Source: CAYLOP01 sp964385305 (lineage in GTDB: Bacteria; Chloroflexota; Anaerolineae; Anaerolineales; E44-bin32). Taken from it: a stretch of DNA of 35,361 bases. Made by a program: the position numbers and the translations under genes. Shown here piece after piece: positions 1 through 7,808 of this stretch. Numbering within the stretch: position 1 is the first letter of the stretch; every line of letters starts with the position of its first letter. The notes under the pieces were generated by a model. The model worked only from the letters and a program-made list of their open reading frames with translations. It searched no databases and was not told the DNA's origin. The stretch lies in NCBI GenBank assembly GCA_964385305.1, contig CAYLOP010000019.1:1-35361 (forward strand). Direction: 5' to 3'.

Positions 1-2
1 TT

Positions 3-362
3 GCATCCGGTGCATATGTTACGCAAGGCTTCGAGCGCAACCTTATGGTTTATAACACGGAAAGCTTCCTAAGGCTAGCGGACAGCGCCAAAACATTGAG
101 CAATACAAACCCCGAAGCGCGTGCGGTGAGGCGCGTCATCTTTGGGGGTGCAGCGGATGTGCAATTGGATTCGTCCGGTCGAATCTTAATCCCACCTTTC
201 CTCCGTCTCTATGCACAGTTAGACGGCGAGACATCGATTGTTGGTGCTGGGGAATACTTCGAAATCTGGAATGCTTCCGCTTGGCAAGAAGTGCTCGTCG
301 CGGTAACTGATCCAGACGCTAATGCCGAGCGTTTTGCAGCTTTTGACCTTTCCTCGGGGTAG
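3..362 (+). CDS. mraZ: MraZ, transcriptional regulator of the dcw cluster (5'-partial)
   Basis: Only the C-terminal ~119 residues are present; the reading frame is open to the left edge, so the start lies outside the window. An ATG at 45 is internal, because the residues before it (GAYVTQGFERNL) already match the family. The second MraZ/AbrB-like repeat is clear: F-x-G-A-A-D-V-Q-L-D-x-x-G-R-I-L-I-P-P, followed by G-x-G-E-Y-F-E-I-W. MraZ is a DNA-binding ring protein that in other bacteria binds repeats upstream of its own gene and controls dcw transcription, and it is normally the first gene of the cluster, as here. The stop at 360-362 is followed 4 bases later by the rsmH start, so the two are presumably co-transcribed. 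The operator/promoter region is outside the window. Confidence 0.93.
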   Translation, partial: ASGAYVTQGFERNLMVYNTESFLRLADSAKTLSNTNPEARAVRRVIFGGAADVQLDSSGRILIPPFLRLYAQLDGETSIVGAGEYFEIWNASAWQEVLVAVTDPDANAERFAAFDLSSG

Positions 363-366
363 GCGG

Positions 367-1320
367 ATGAGCGCGTCGAACGACGCCAACCTCGACCGTC
401 GACACACCCCAGTACTTTACCAGCGCGTGCTTACCGCACTCAATCCATGTGTGGGAGCTCGCTATATAGATGGGACGCTCGGACTGGGAGGTCATGCGCG
501 TGGGATCCTAGAAGCCTCAGCGCCGGACGGGCAATTGCTGGGGATCGACATCGACCCAATAACGCTCTTGCAGGCAGAGAAAAGGTTAAAGCCCTTTGGA
601 GACCGAGTGCATCTCCAGCAAGGTAGCTATGCCAAAATGGCGGATTATGCTGCCTCGTTGGGGTGGGATAAGGTGGATGGGGTTCTGCTCGATCTGGGCT
701 TCTCTTCCCTACAAGTTGACGATCCCAAACGCGGGTTCTCCTTCCGGGAGGAAGGACCTCTCGATATGCGTTTTGATCCCTCACAGCCCACCACAGCGGC
801 GGAGCTGGTTAACCGACTACCGGAAAGTGAGCTTGCAGAGATTATCGCAAACTATGGCGAAGAGCCTCGAGCGCGCCGCGTGGCGCGTGCCATCGTTGGC
901 AACCGGCCTTTGCAAACCACGCTTGAACTGGCAGAGGTCGTCAAGAACGTGGTGGGAAGGACACGGAAAGGCATTCATCCTGCGACGCGTACGTTTCAAG
1001 CCCTCCGCATAGTCGTCAACGAGGAGTTGGCAACTTTAGAGAGCGGTCTCGCTCAAGCGGTTAGTTTGCTCGCACCAGAGGGAAGGATCGCTGTGATCTC
1101 TTTCCATTCTTTGGAGGATCGCATCGTGAAACATTACTTTCGCCAGGAATCCAAGGATTGTGTTTGTCCACCGGAGCAGCCAGTTTGCACTTGTGAGCAT
1201 CGTGCTCGGGTGGTGATCTTGACACGCCGGCCAATTCGTCCATCTGAGGCTGAGATTGAGGCCAATCCGAGGGCGCGCAGCGCTCGACTGAGAGTCGCGG
1301 AAAGACTTGCTATGGCATAG
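367..1320 (+). CDS. rsmH: 16S rRNA (cytosine(1402)-N4)-methyltransferase RsmH
   Basis: 317 residues from ATG 367, close to the usual 310-320. It methylates N4 of C1402 in the decoding centre of 16S rRNA using S-adenosylmethionine. Visible hallmarks are H-T-P-V-L near residue 13, the SAM-binding D-G-T-L-G-L-G-G-H at about 35-43, the D-L-G-F-S-S-x-Q-x-D block, R-F-D-P region, G-E-E-P-x-A-R-R-V-A-R-A-I, H-P-A-T-R-T-F-Q-A-L-R, and F-H-S-L-E-D-R-I-V-K-H-Y-F near the C-terminus. An in-frame ATG at 322 would add 15 residues overlapping mraZ; 367 is preferred because it leaves the family's usual short N-terminus and sits just after the mraZ stop behind a weak purine-rich stretch. Second gene of the dcw operon, as in most bacteria. 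Confidence 0.96.
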   Translation: MSASNDANLDRRHTPVLYQRVLTALNPCVGARYIDGTLGLGGHARGILEASAPDGQLLGIDIDPITLLQAEKRLKPFGDRVHLQQGSYAKMADYAASLGWDKVDGVLLDLGFSSLQVDDPKRGFSFREEGPLDMRFDPSQPTTAAELVNRLPESELAEIIANYGEEPRARRVARAIVGNRPLQTTLELAEVVKNVVGRTRKGIHPATRTFQALRIVVNEELATLESGLAQAVSLLAPEGRIAVISFHSLEDRIVKHYFRQESKDCVCPPEQPVCTCEHRARVVILTRRPIRPSEAEIEANPRARSARLRVAERLAMA

Positions 1321-1359
1321 TCCTTGCACGCGCCGCAGATAATGCGGTGTGAGGTTTGT

Positions 1360-1827
1360 ATGATGAGGCGACGTCGAATTCAAGCATTCAAACAAGCACC
1401 ATGGCGGGTAAGACTGAGATTGACAGGTGGGTCTATGCTGCCCCTAATTGCGATCCTTGTTGTCTTTGGGATGTACCTGGCGGTGAATGCCAGACATACG
1501 CGGGTGGGTCGCGAGGTCTTGGTGTTGGAAGAGCAGCGGGCACATCTTCAGCGTAAGAATGAGGAGCTGACCGCCAATCTAGCAACGTTGATCTCGCCGG
1601 AGCGAATGGTTGAGTACGCGCGAGCGCTCGGTTTTCGACCGGCAGAGCCGGATGAGGTTCTGTATGTAGTTGTAGAGGGTTATTTTTCGCCCATACCATA
1701 TACCCCTCCCAAGCCTCCTGCTATCCCGGACTCCGGGATGGAAGCGCTTTCGCCAGCATATACCGAGACACTTGGGGCGTGGATGTCACGTTGGTTGGGG
1801 ATAGGGATATCGAATCGTGATCGATGA
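1360..1827 (+). CDS. FtsL/DivIC-like septum formation protein
   Basis: About 155 residues. A basic N-terminus (MMRRRR) is followed by one membrane segment (LPLIAILVVFGMYLAV, roughly residues 28-43), then a coiled coil with leucine spacing (VLEEQRAHLQRKNEELTANL) and the motif around L-I-S-P-E-R-M-V-E-Y-A-R-A-L-G-F, which is the typical end of FtsL/DivIC proteins. In other bacteria FtsL with FtsB/DivIC and FtsQ activates FtsWI at the septum. The start at 1360 follows GTGTGAGG at good spacing; a TTG at 1324 and ATG 1342 are alternatives. After the family domain there is an unusual ~50-residue tail with a proline-rich stretch and a last tryptophan-containing amphipathic segment. The 3' end overlaps ftsI by 11 bp. 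Position between rsmH and ftsI is the canonical ftsL position, but primary sequence alone cannot separate FtsL from DivIC. Confidence 0.85.
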   Translation: MMRRRRIQAFKQAPWRVRLRLTGGSMLPLIAILVVFGMYLAVNARHTRVGREVLVLEEQRAHLQRKNEELTANLATLISPERMVEYARALGFRPAEPDEVLYVVVEGYFSPIPYTPPKPPAIPDSGMEALSPAYTETLGAWMSRWLGIGISNRDR

Positions 1828-3661
1828 GCTAGGACTCTCCAGAGGTCGAGTTCGGGTTATTTTCGTCCTGATGGCCTTTGTCGGCCTCATCATGATCGTG
1901 CAACTCATCCGGGTGCAGTTTGGCCCGTACGCGCCCGCTTTTGCTGCGCGCGAGTCAGTCACGCGAGGCTTGCTAGATGAAGTTACTCCTTCTCGTGGCC
2001 TCGTTTTCGATCAAGACGGTCGATTATTGGCGTCTAATGTGCCGATGTACTACTTGGAGGTAGAAGTCCGCCAGCTCAATTCATTGAGCAAGAAGCAAAT
2101 TGCGGCCGTGCTCTCTCAGGTGCTTGTTTTGCCATATGAGGACATCTACGCCCAGCTTGTGCGCGATTGGCTCGCGGAGGATCAGGTTCGTATCCGGTTG
2201 ACACGCGATGTGGGTGAGGGGATGCGTTGGCCGATCACGGTTGATCAAGTCGTCGCCGATATGCTCAACGGTTTCCTCGCTGATCCGGAGGCGCCAGATT
2301 TGAGCGGTCTGGATCTTGTGCCTGGTCCGGAGAGGGCCTATCCGGCTGGGACGCTGGTGGGGCATGTTGTCGGATTTGTAAACCAAAAAGGCAAGGGATA
2401 CTTCGGCATTGAGGGCTATTACGATGATTGGTTGGTCGGGAAGTCGATCAAGGTTGAGCGCGGTTCGATCCCACCAGAGGCGCGCCTGCAGCCCGATCCA
2501 CCTGCCGGCGTCAACCTGGTCCTAACGATTGATCTCGATATCCAGAAGATGGTCGATGAGATCCTTCAGGAGGCCATTGAGGACTCCGGTTCGGAGAGTG
2601 GGCAGGTCATTGTGATGGATCCGAAAACCGGTGAAATCCTGGCGATGGCTATCCAGCCGCAACTCGACCCGGAGAACTATGAATCCTGGCTCTCGAAAGC
2701 GGAACGTTCGTCATTACAGGCATGGCTGGCAAGAGCGGGGGAGACGGGTGAGGATGAAGTGGTCGAAGAGGAGCCGGTGATCAATCCGGCGGTCGCGAGT
2801 GTCTATGAGCCAGGATCAACATTCAAGGTCCTGACCATGGCAGCGGCTTTGGATGCCGGGGTTGTGACGCCCGAGGATGAGTTTGTTGATACCGGTCAAA
2901 TCGAAGTGGGTGGGCACACGATTCGCAACTGGGATGGCGGTGCCTGGGGGCCGCAAACCATGTTGGGGTGTATGCAGCACTCGCTCAATGTATGCCTGGC
3001 GTATGTCGCGTCCGAGAAATTAGGAGCGTCCCTTTTCTATGATTATTTACGCGCCTTCGGTATTGGTCAGGTCACAGGAATTGACCTTGCTGGGGAAGTC
3101 GCCGGTCAACTACGAACGCCTCGGCACCCAGATTGGACGGAGGCAGACATCGGGACTAACGCCTTTGGACAGGGTGTTTCGGTCACGCCTATTCAATTGT
3201 TGACGGCGGTAGGTGCTGTGGCGAACGAAGGCGTAATGTTGCAGCCCCACCTTGTTCGTGCGGTCGCAGGATCCGAGGGTGTGTATTGGCCTAAGAAGAC
3301 CGCGTTGGGTAGGCCTATTTCGGCGGAGACCGCGCAGGTTTTGACCGAGATGTTGGCGGAATCACTTGAGAAGGAGACGAACTTCGCAAATGTTGAGGGT
3401 TATCGCCTCGCCGGGAAGACCGGCACTGCGCAGATACCGTCTGAATATGGCTACGACCCCAAATGGACGATCGCTTCCTTTATTGGTTGGGGACCTGTTG
3501 AAGATCCGCGCTTTGTCGTATTCGTGCGACTCGACAAACCGGAAATCTCACCCTGGGGTTCGGTTGTCGCTGCGCCTATCTTCCGAGATGTGGTAAAGCG
3601 GTTGGTCGTTATGCTGGGAATACCGCCGGATGATGTGCGAAATCAGATCGCAGGCGGTTAG
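1817..3661 (+). CDS. ftsI: Septal peptidoglycan transpeptidase FtsI (class B penicillin-binding protein)
   Basis: 614 residues from GTG 1817, which lies inside the end of the ftsL-like gene. One N-terminal membrane anchor (about residues 13-31) precedes a PBP dimerisation domain (about 50-220, including R-A-Y-P-A-G-T-L-x-G-H-V-V-G) and a transpeptidase domain (about 240-600). All three active-site motifs are seen: S334-T-F-K337 (nucleophile), S389-L-N391, and K534-T-G536 followed by T-A-Q. It cross-links peptidoglycan stem peptides at the division site together with the SEDS glycosyltransferase FtsW encoded downstream. There is an acidic insertion around residues 308-322 (G-E-D-E-V-V-E-E-E-P) just before the SxxK motif. 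No PASTA domain is present. Length and motif order are normal. The gene ends 18 bp before murF; murE, which usually intervenes, is absent. Confidence 0.96.
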   Translation: MIDELGLSRGRVRVIFVLMAFVGLIMIVQLIRVQFGPYAPAFAARESVTRGLLDEVTPSRGLVFDQDGRLLASNVPMYYLEVEVRQLNSLSKKQIAAVLSQVLVLPYEDIYAQLVRDWLAEDQVRIRLTRDVGEGMRWPITVDQVVADMLNGFLADPEAPDLSGLDLVPGPERAYPAGTLVGHVVGFVNQKGKGYFGIEGYYDDWLVGKSIKVERGSIPPEARLQPDPPAGVNLVLTIDLDIQKMVDEILQEAIEDSGSESGQVIVMDPKTGEILAMAIQPQLDPENYESWLSKAERSSLQAWLARAGETGEDEVVEEEPVINPAVASVYEPGSTFKVLTMAAALDAGVVTPEDEFVDTGQIEVGGHTIRNWDGGAWGPQTMLGCMQHSLNVCLAYVASEKLGASLFYDYLRAFGIGQVTGIDLAGEVAGQLRTPRHPDWTEADIGTNAFGQGVSVTPIQLLTAVGAVANEGVMLQPHLVRAVAGSEGVYWPKKTALGRPISAETAQVLTEMLAESLEKETNFANVEGYRLAGKTGTAQIPSEYGYDPKWTIASFIGWGPVEDPRFVVFVRLDKPEISPWGSVVAAPIFRDVVKRLVVMLGIPPDDVRNQIAGG

Positions 3662-3679
3662 GGGAGTGCTAGGGGTATC

Positions 3680-5101
3680 ATGCTCACGATAGAGTTTGTG
3701 CTCGAAACGTTGACCGATCAGAAGGGATGGGAAAAACCCCATGTCCTAACAGACGCGGTGATTGATTCACGCCTGGTTATCCCTGGGTCGCTCTTTGTCG
3801 CGCTCCCGGGTGAACAGGTCGACGGCCATGACTTCGTGGGTGATGCCTTCCAGAAAGGCGCCATCATGGCGCTAGTAGATCGTGATGTCGAGCGGGAACT
3901 GTCTGTGTTGGATCTCCGGCAACCAGATGCTTTGGAACGCTCCCTGGAACTCGAGACTCCCTTCTGCCTGCGTGTACCGGATACGCTTGATGCATTGCAG
4001 AAAGTCGCTGCACGGTGGCGGGAAACGCTATCGCTGCGTGTGATCGGTGTCACGGGAAGTGTGGGCAAGTCGACGACCAAAGAGCTTGCTGCTGAGGTGC
4101 TTCAACGCCGCTATCGCACGATGAAGAATCCTGGGAATCTCAACAACGAGATCGGTTTGCCGCTCAGTCTGTTCCGCCTTACGCGAGCGCACGAGCGTGC
4201 GGTATTAGAGATGGGTTTCTACGTGCCAGGAGAGATTAAGCTCTTATGTGAGATCGCACGGCCGCACGTGGGGGTGGTGACCAATATCAGCCCGGTCCAT
4301 CTGGAACGCGCAGGCAGCATGGATGCCATCGTTCAGGGGAAGGGTGAGTTGGTCGAGAGCCTTCCACCAGCTCCCGAGGGGACAGCAATCCTCAATCATG
4401 ATGACGGACTCGTTCGCTCGATGGCGGATCGAACGAAAGCCTCGATTTTCTTCTATGGGCTCACTTCCGATGCCGACCTTTGGGCGAGCGATATCCAAGG
4501 ACTGGGGTTGGAGGGCGTTCGCTTCGTGATGCACTACCAGGGTGAAGATATTCATGTGCGTGTGCCCCTGCTCGGTCGTCACTCCGTGCACACCGCCTTG
4601 CGAGCGGCTGCCGTGGGTTTGGTGGAAGGGCTGAGTTGGGAAGAGATCGTCAGCGGATTGCAAAGCAGTAAGAGTCAACTACGGCTTGTCGCCGTCAAAG
4701 GTCCGGAGGGCGCACTCATCCTCGATGACACATACAACGCTGCACCCTCCTCTGTGATTGCAGCGTTGAATCTTCTGGCGGAATTGGATGGTCGTCGAGT
4801 CGCTGTGCTGGGTGACATGTTGGAATTGGGGGATTTTGAGGAGCGTGGGCACCGTATGGTCGGCGTGCGCGCCGCGCAGGTGGCCGATGAGCTTGTCGTA
4901 GTTGGCCAGCGTGCACGCTGGATCGCAGACGAGGCCATGAAAGCAGGGATGGCGGCATCCCAGGTCTCGACCTTTGAAGAAACTCAAGCTGCCCTTGAAT
5001 ATCTCAAGGACCATACCGGGGCGAATGATGTGGTTTTGGTCAAAGGCTCCCGTGGTATGCAGATGGATCAAATTGTAACGGTTCTTGAGGAGATCGCATG
5101 A
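3680..5101 (+). CDS. murF: UDP-N-acetylmuramoyl-tripeptide--D-alanyl-D-alanine ligase MurF
   Basis: 473 residues. MurF adds D-Ala-D-Ala to the UDP-MurNAc-tripeptide in the cytoplasm, hydrolysing ATP. The Mur ligase layout is intact: N-terminal substrate-binding domain (residues 1-100, with D-S-R and G-S-L-F-V-A-L-P-G-E), central ATPase domain with P-loop G-V-T-G-S-V-G-K-S-T-T-K (about 123-134) and N-L-N-N-E-I-G-L-P, and a C-terminal domain starting at the D-D-T-Y-N-A-A-P-S-S motif that is diagnostic for MurF rather than MurE (no D-N-P-R motif). ATG 3680 follows AGGGG at 3671-3675. The stop overlaps the mraY start (ATGA). Confidence 0.95.
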   Translation: MLTIEFVLETLTDQKGWEKPHVLTDAVIDSRLVIPGSLFVALPGEQVDGHDFVGDAFQKGAIMALVDRDVERELSVLDLRQPDALERSLELETPFCLRVPDTLDALQKVAARWRETLSLRVIGVTGSVGKSTTKELAAEVLQRRYRTMKNPGNLNNEIGLPLSLFRLTRAHERAVLEMGFYVPGEIKLLCEIARPHVGVVTNISPVHLERAGSMDAIVQGKGELVESLPPAPEGTAILNHDDGLVRSMADRTKASIFFYGLTSDADLWASDIQGLGLEGVRFVMHYQGEDIHVRVPLLGRHSVHTALRAAAVGLVEGLSWEEIVSGLQSSKSQLRLVAVKGPEGALILDDTYNAAPSSVIAALNLLAELDGRRVAVLGDMLELGDFEERGHRMVGVRAAQVADELVVVGQRARWIADEAMKAGMAASQVSTFEETQAALEYLKDHTGANDVVLVKGSRGMQMDQIVTVLEEIA

Positions 5102-6093
5102 GCGAAACCGCTTTGGCGCTTTCACTCGGGGGGATCACCTTCCTTCTCACCGTGATATGGGGTGGGCCCTTGGTGCGTATTCTACGAATGCTGCATATCG
5201 GCGAGCAAATACGAATCGAGGGTCCCCAGCGCCATTTTACCAAATTGGGTACGCCGACAATGGGCGGATGGCTCTTCATCATCCCCATCGTACTGATTAC
5301 GGGGGTCTTGAACCTTGTGTCGATTTTGGGCGACCTCAATATTCTGGGCAATTCCATTCTGCTCCCGCTGCTCACGCTGATCGCGTATGCCCTGGTTGGA
5401 GCGTGGGACGATTGGCTGGGGCTGCGAGGATCGACGCGCGGGGAGGGGATGAAGGGTCGCTGGAAGTTCCTGCTCCAAACCATCATCGCGCTTGGTGTTG
5501 CGATGGTTTTGAAATATGGCTTGCGACCGGTAGAGCTCATCTTGCCGAACATTCCTGAACCCATCCAACTTGGGGTGTGGTATGTGCCCATCGCGATGTT
5601 TTGGATCGTGGGTTTCAGCAACGCGGTAAATCTCACGGACGGCCTGGATGGTTTGGCGGGGTTGATCTCGGCTACGGCGTTTGCGGCCTATGGTGCGATT
5701 GCCCTCCTGCAAGGCCAGATCTTCCTGGTCCGTTTTTGTTTCACCGTCGTCGGCGCGCTGTTCGCCTTCCTCTGGTACAACGCCCACCCCGCCGAACTTT
5801 TCATGGGTGATACCGGTGCCTTAGCGCTGGGTGGAACGTTGGCTGTTGTGGCGCTGATGACAGGACAGTGGGCTTTGTTGCTGGTGATCGCCATTATCCC
5901 TGTTAGCGAAACCTTGAGTGTTATTTTGCAGGTCGCTTATTTCAAGTTGACCAAAGGTCGTAGGTTATTCAAGATGGCGCCTTTGCATAATCACTTCGAG
6001 CTTAGCGGGTGGAGCGAAACCCAAATCGTACAGCGTTTTTGGCTTGTGGCTTTGCTGTCCGGCATGTTTGGGGTCGCTCTAGCTTTGATCTAA
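5098..6093 (+). CDS. mraY: Phospho-N-acetylmuramoyl-pentapeptide-transferase MraY
   Basis: 331 residues, an integral membrane enzyme with about ten hydrophobic segments. It transfers phospho-MurNAc-pentapeptide from UDP to undecaprenyl phosphate, giving lipid I. Conserved elements are T-P-T-M-G-G near the N-terminus, A-W-D-D-W-L (the aspartate pair), N-L-T-D-G-L-D-G-L-A (catalytic aspartate loop), F-M-G-D-T-G-A-L-A-L-G-G and the C-terminal P-L-H-N-H-F-E. The start overlaps murF by four bases. The gene is followed after 12 bp by the 89-aa conserved unknown rather than directly by murD. Confidence 0.96.
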   Translation: MSETALALSLGGITFLLTVIWGGPLVRILRMLHIGEQIRIEGPQRHFTKLGTPTMGGWLFIIPIVLITGVLNLVSILGDLNILGNSILLPLLTLIAYALVGAWDDWLGLRGSTRGEGMKGRWKFLLQTIIALGVAMVLKYGLRPVELILPNIPEPIQLGVWYVPIAMFWIVGFSNAVNLTDGLDGLAGLISATAFAAYGAIALLQGQIFLVRFCFTVVGALFAFLWYNAHPAELFMGDTGALALGGTLAVVALMTGQWALLLVIAIIPVSETLSVILQVAYFKLTKGRRLFKMAPLHNHFELSGWSETQIVQRFWLVALLSGMFGVALALI

Positions 6094-6105
6094 TGGGAGC
6101 GAGAT

Positions 6106-6375
6106 ATGGAAATCGGAATGCTTTGGTTCGACGATAGTTCACGCTCGCTGAACGATAAGATCACGCGCGCGGTGACTTTCTACAAGGAAAAGTACGGCTC
6201 CTCGCCGACGCATTGCCTTGTCCACCCCGATACGCTGAATGGTGGAGATGGCATATTGGGCGGTGTGGAGGTTCAAGGGGCGCGCTCGGTGATGCAGCAC
6301 CATTTCTGGATTGGTATCGACGACAAAGCGCGTCGTGTCCAATCATCACGTTCTAAAGCCGCTAAAGTGGAGTGA
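6106..6375 (+). CDS. Conserved small protein of unknown function in the dcw operon
   Basis: 89 residues from ATG 6106, preceded by GGGAGCGAGAT. The protein opens with M-E-I-G-M-L-W-F-D-D-S, has a charged helix-like section (LNDKITRAVTFYKEKYG), then C-L-V-H-P-D-T-L, a V-x-V-x-G-A-R-S-V-M-Q-H-H-F-W-I-G-I block and a basic tail. There is no signal peptide, membrane segment or known catalytic motif. From memory, similar short proteins with an N-terminal LWFD motif and a C-terminal HHFWIG motif occur in Chloroflexota genomes; this is recollection, not a search. The gene sits 12 bp after mraY and overlaps murD by GTGA, so it is translated as part of the dcw transcript and stoichiometrically coupled to murD. 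Function is not known; a role near lipid I/MurD chemistry is only suggested by position. Confidence 0.85.
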   Translation: MEIGMLWFDDSSRSLNDKITRAVTFYKEKYGSSPTHCLVHPDTLNGGDGILGGVEVQGARSVMQHHFWIGIDDKARRVQSSRSKAAKVE

Positions 6376-7808
6376 CGATCGCAGTGGATCCGCATCATGC
6401 CAGAGATATTGCTCACGCCGGACAGGCAAGGGAATGGAAGGGGGTGCGCGTTGTCGTGCTCGGATTGGCACGACAGGGTAAGGCGCTTGCCCGATTCCTG
6501 TGTGGTGAAGGGGCTGATGTCGTGATCAGCGATTTGAAACCTGCGGACCTTCTTGTGGAGGCGCGTCAAGAATTGGCCGATCTCAAGCTGAGCTATGTCC
6601 TCGGTGGCCATCAGCCTTCGCTTCTTGATGGCGCCGATCTGCTGTGCCTCTCAGGTGGTGTTCCCGCCGATCTGCCGCTGGCACAGCAAGCTCGGGAGCA
6701 GGGCATCCCTGTGGAAAATGATTCACAGATTTTCATGGAAGCCTGCCCTGCTCCCGTGATCGGCGTGACCGGTTCGGCGGGAAAAACGACGACGACAACG
6801 CTTATGGGTAGGATCGCAGATGCACACTACGCGGCTACAAACGGGCGAGCGTGGGTTGGCGGTAATATCGGCAGGCCGCTTCTCATGGAGTTGTCCGCGA
6901 TCCAGCCGGACGATCTGGTGATCTTGGAGTTATCGTCCTTCCAACTCGAATTGATGACGATCAGCCCGCATATTGCCGCGGTGCTGAATGTGACACCCAA
7001 TCACTTGGACCGTCACCATACCATGGAGGCATACACCGCTGCAAAAGCACGAATTCTCGATTATCAGGACGCACACGACGTGGCGGTGTTAGGGCGTGAT
7101 GATCGGGGAGCGTGGAACCTTCGTGATCGCGTCAAGGGCAGGCTGATAAGTTATGGGTGGGAGGCACCGGTCGATGGGGATGGTGTGTACATGGCAGGCG
7201 ACACCATCGTTCTGCATACCTCCAGCGGAGAACAGGCGCTTCTCCCCTGCGATGCGGTTGAACTGCGTGGCGAGCACAATCTCTTGAATGTGATGGCGGC
7301 ATGCGCGTTGGCCGCAAGCGTAGGGATCGCATCGGATGCGATTGAAGCCGGTGTGCGCGGCTTTAGCGGAGTTCCACATCGCTTGGAATTTGTACGCCGG
7401 GTAGGTGGGGCAGATTGGTATAACGATTCCATCGCCACGGCACCTGAGCGAGCGATCGCGGCTATCCGGGTCTTTGATGAACCTCTCATTTTGCTGGCTG
7501 GCGGAAGGGATAAGGATCTGCCGTGGCAAGTGTTCGCTCGAGTTGCTTGTGAGCGTGTTCGAGATCTGGTCTTGTTTGGTGAAGCGGCAGGGAAGATTGC
7601 CGATGCGATCGAGGAGGTCCAAGACGCAGACTGCGTGGTTCATCTTGAATTATGCAAGGGATTTGATCAAGCCGTGGAGGCGGCTGCAAAACTCGCCCAA
7701 CCAGGGGATGTCATACTCCTGGCCCCAGGTGGGACGAGTTTCGATGAGTTTGCGGATTTTGAAGCCCGCGGAGAGCGTTTCCGTGAGCTTGTGAAGGCTT
7801 TGGAATGA
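6372..7808 (+). CDS. murD: UDP-N-acetylmuramoyl-L-alanine--D-glutamate ligase MurD
   Basis: 478 residues from GTG 6372 (GTGA overlap with the preceding gene); GTG 6384 is an alternative. MurD adds D-glutamate to UDP-MurNAc-L-Ala using ATP. The N-terminal Rossmann-like domain starts at V-V-V-L-G-L-A-R-Q-G-K-A; the ATPase domain carries the P-loop G-V-T-G-S-A-G-K-T-T-T (about 131-141), the N-I-G-R-P-L motif, E-L-S-S-F-Q-L-E (diagnostic of MurD) and N-V-T-P-N-H-L-D-R-H; the C-terminal domain has V-P-H-R-L-E-F-V and N-D-S-I-A-T-A-P, then L-L-A-G-G-R-D-K. There are ~20 extra residues before the usual N-terminus, so the annotated start may be slightly long. The stop overlaps ftsW (ATGA). Confidence 0.95.
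   Translation: MTIAVDPHHARDIAHAGQAREWKGVRVVVLGLARQGKALARFLCGEGADVVISDLKPADLLVEARQELADLKLSYVLGGHQPSLLDGADLLCLSGGVPADLPLAQQAREQGIPVENDSQIFMEACPAPVIGVTGSAGKTTTTTLMGRIADAHYAATNGRAWVGGNIGRPLLMELSAIQPDDLVILELSSFQLELMTISPHIAAVLNVTPNHLDRHHTMEAYTAAKARILDYQDAHDVAVLGRDDRGAWNLRDRVKGRLISYGWEAPVDGDGVYMAGDTIVLHTSSGEQALLPCDAVELRGEHNLLNVMAACALAASVGIASDAIEAGVRGFSGVPHRLEFVRRVGGADWYNDSIATAPERAIAAIRVFDEPLILLAGGRDKDLPWQVFARVACERVRDLVLFGEAAGKIADAIEEVQDADCVVHLELCKGFDQAVEAAAKLAQPGDVILLAPGGTSFDEFADFEARGERFRELVKALE

Noticed and set aside
7089..7643. Long minus-strand open frames opposite murD, mraY and other dcw genes
   Set aside because: They are antisense shadows of well-identified genes, driven by codon bias, with no motifs or ribosome-binding sites.
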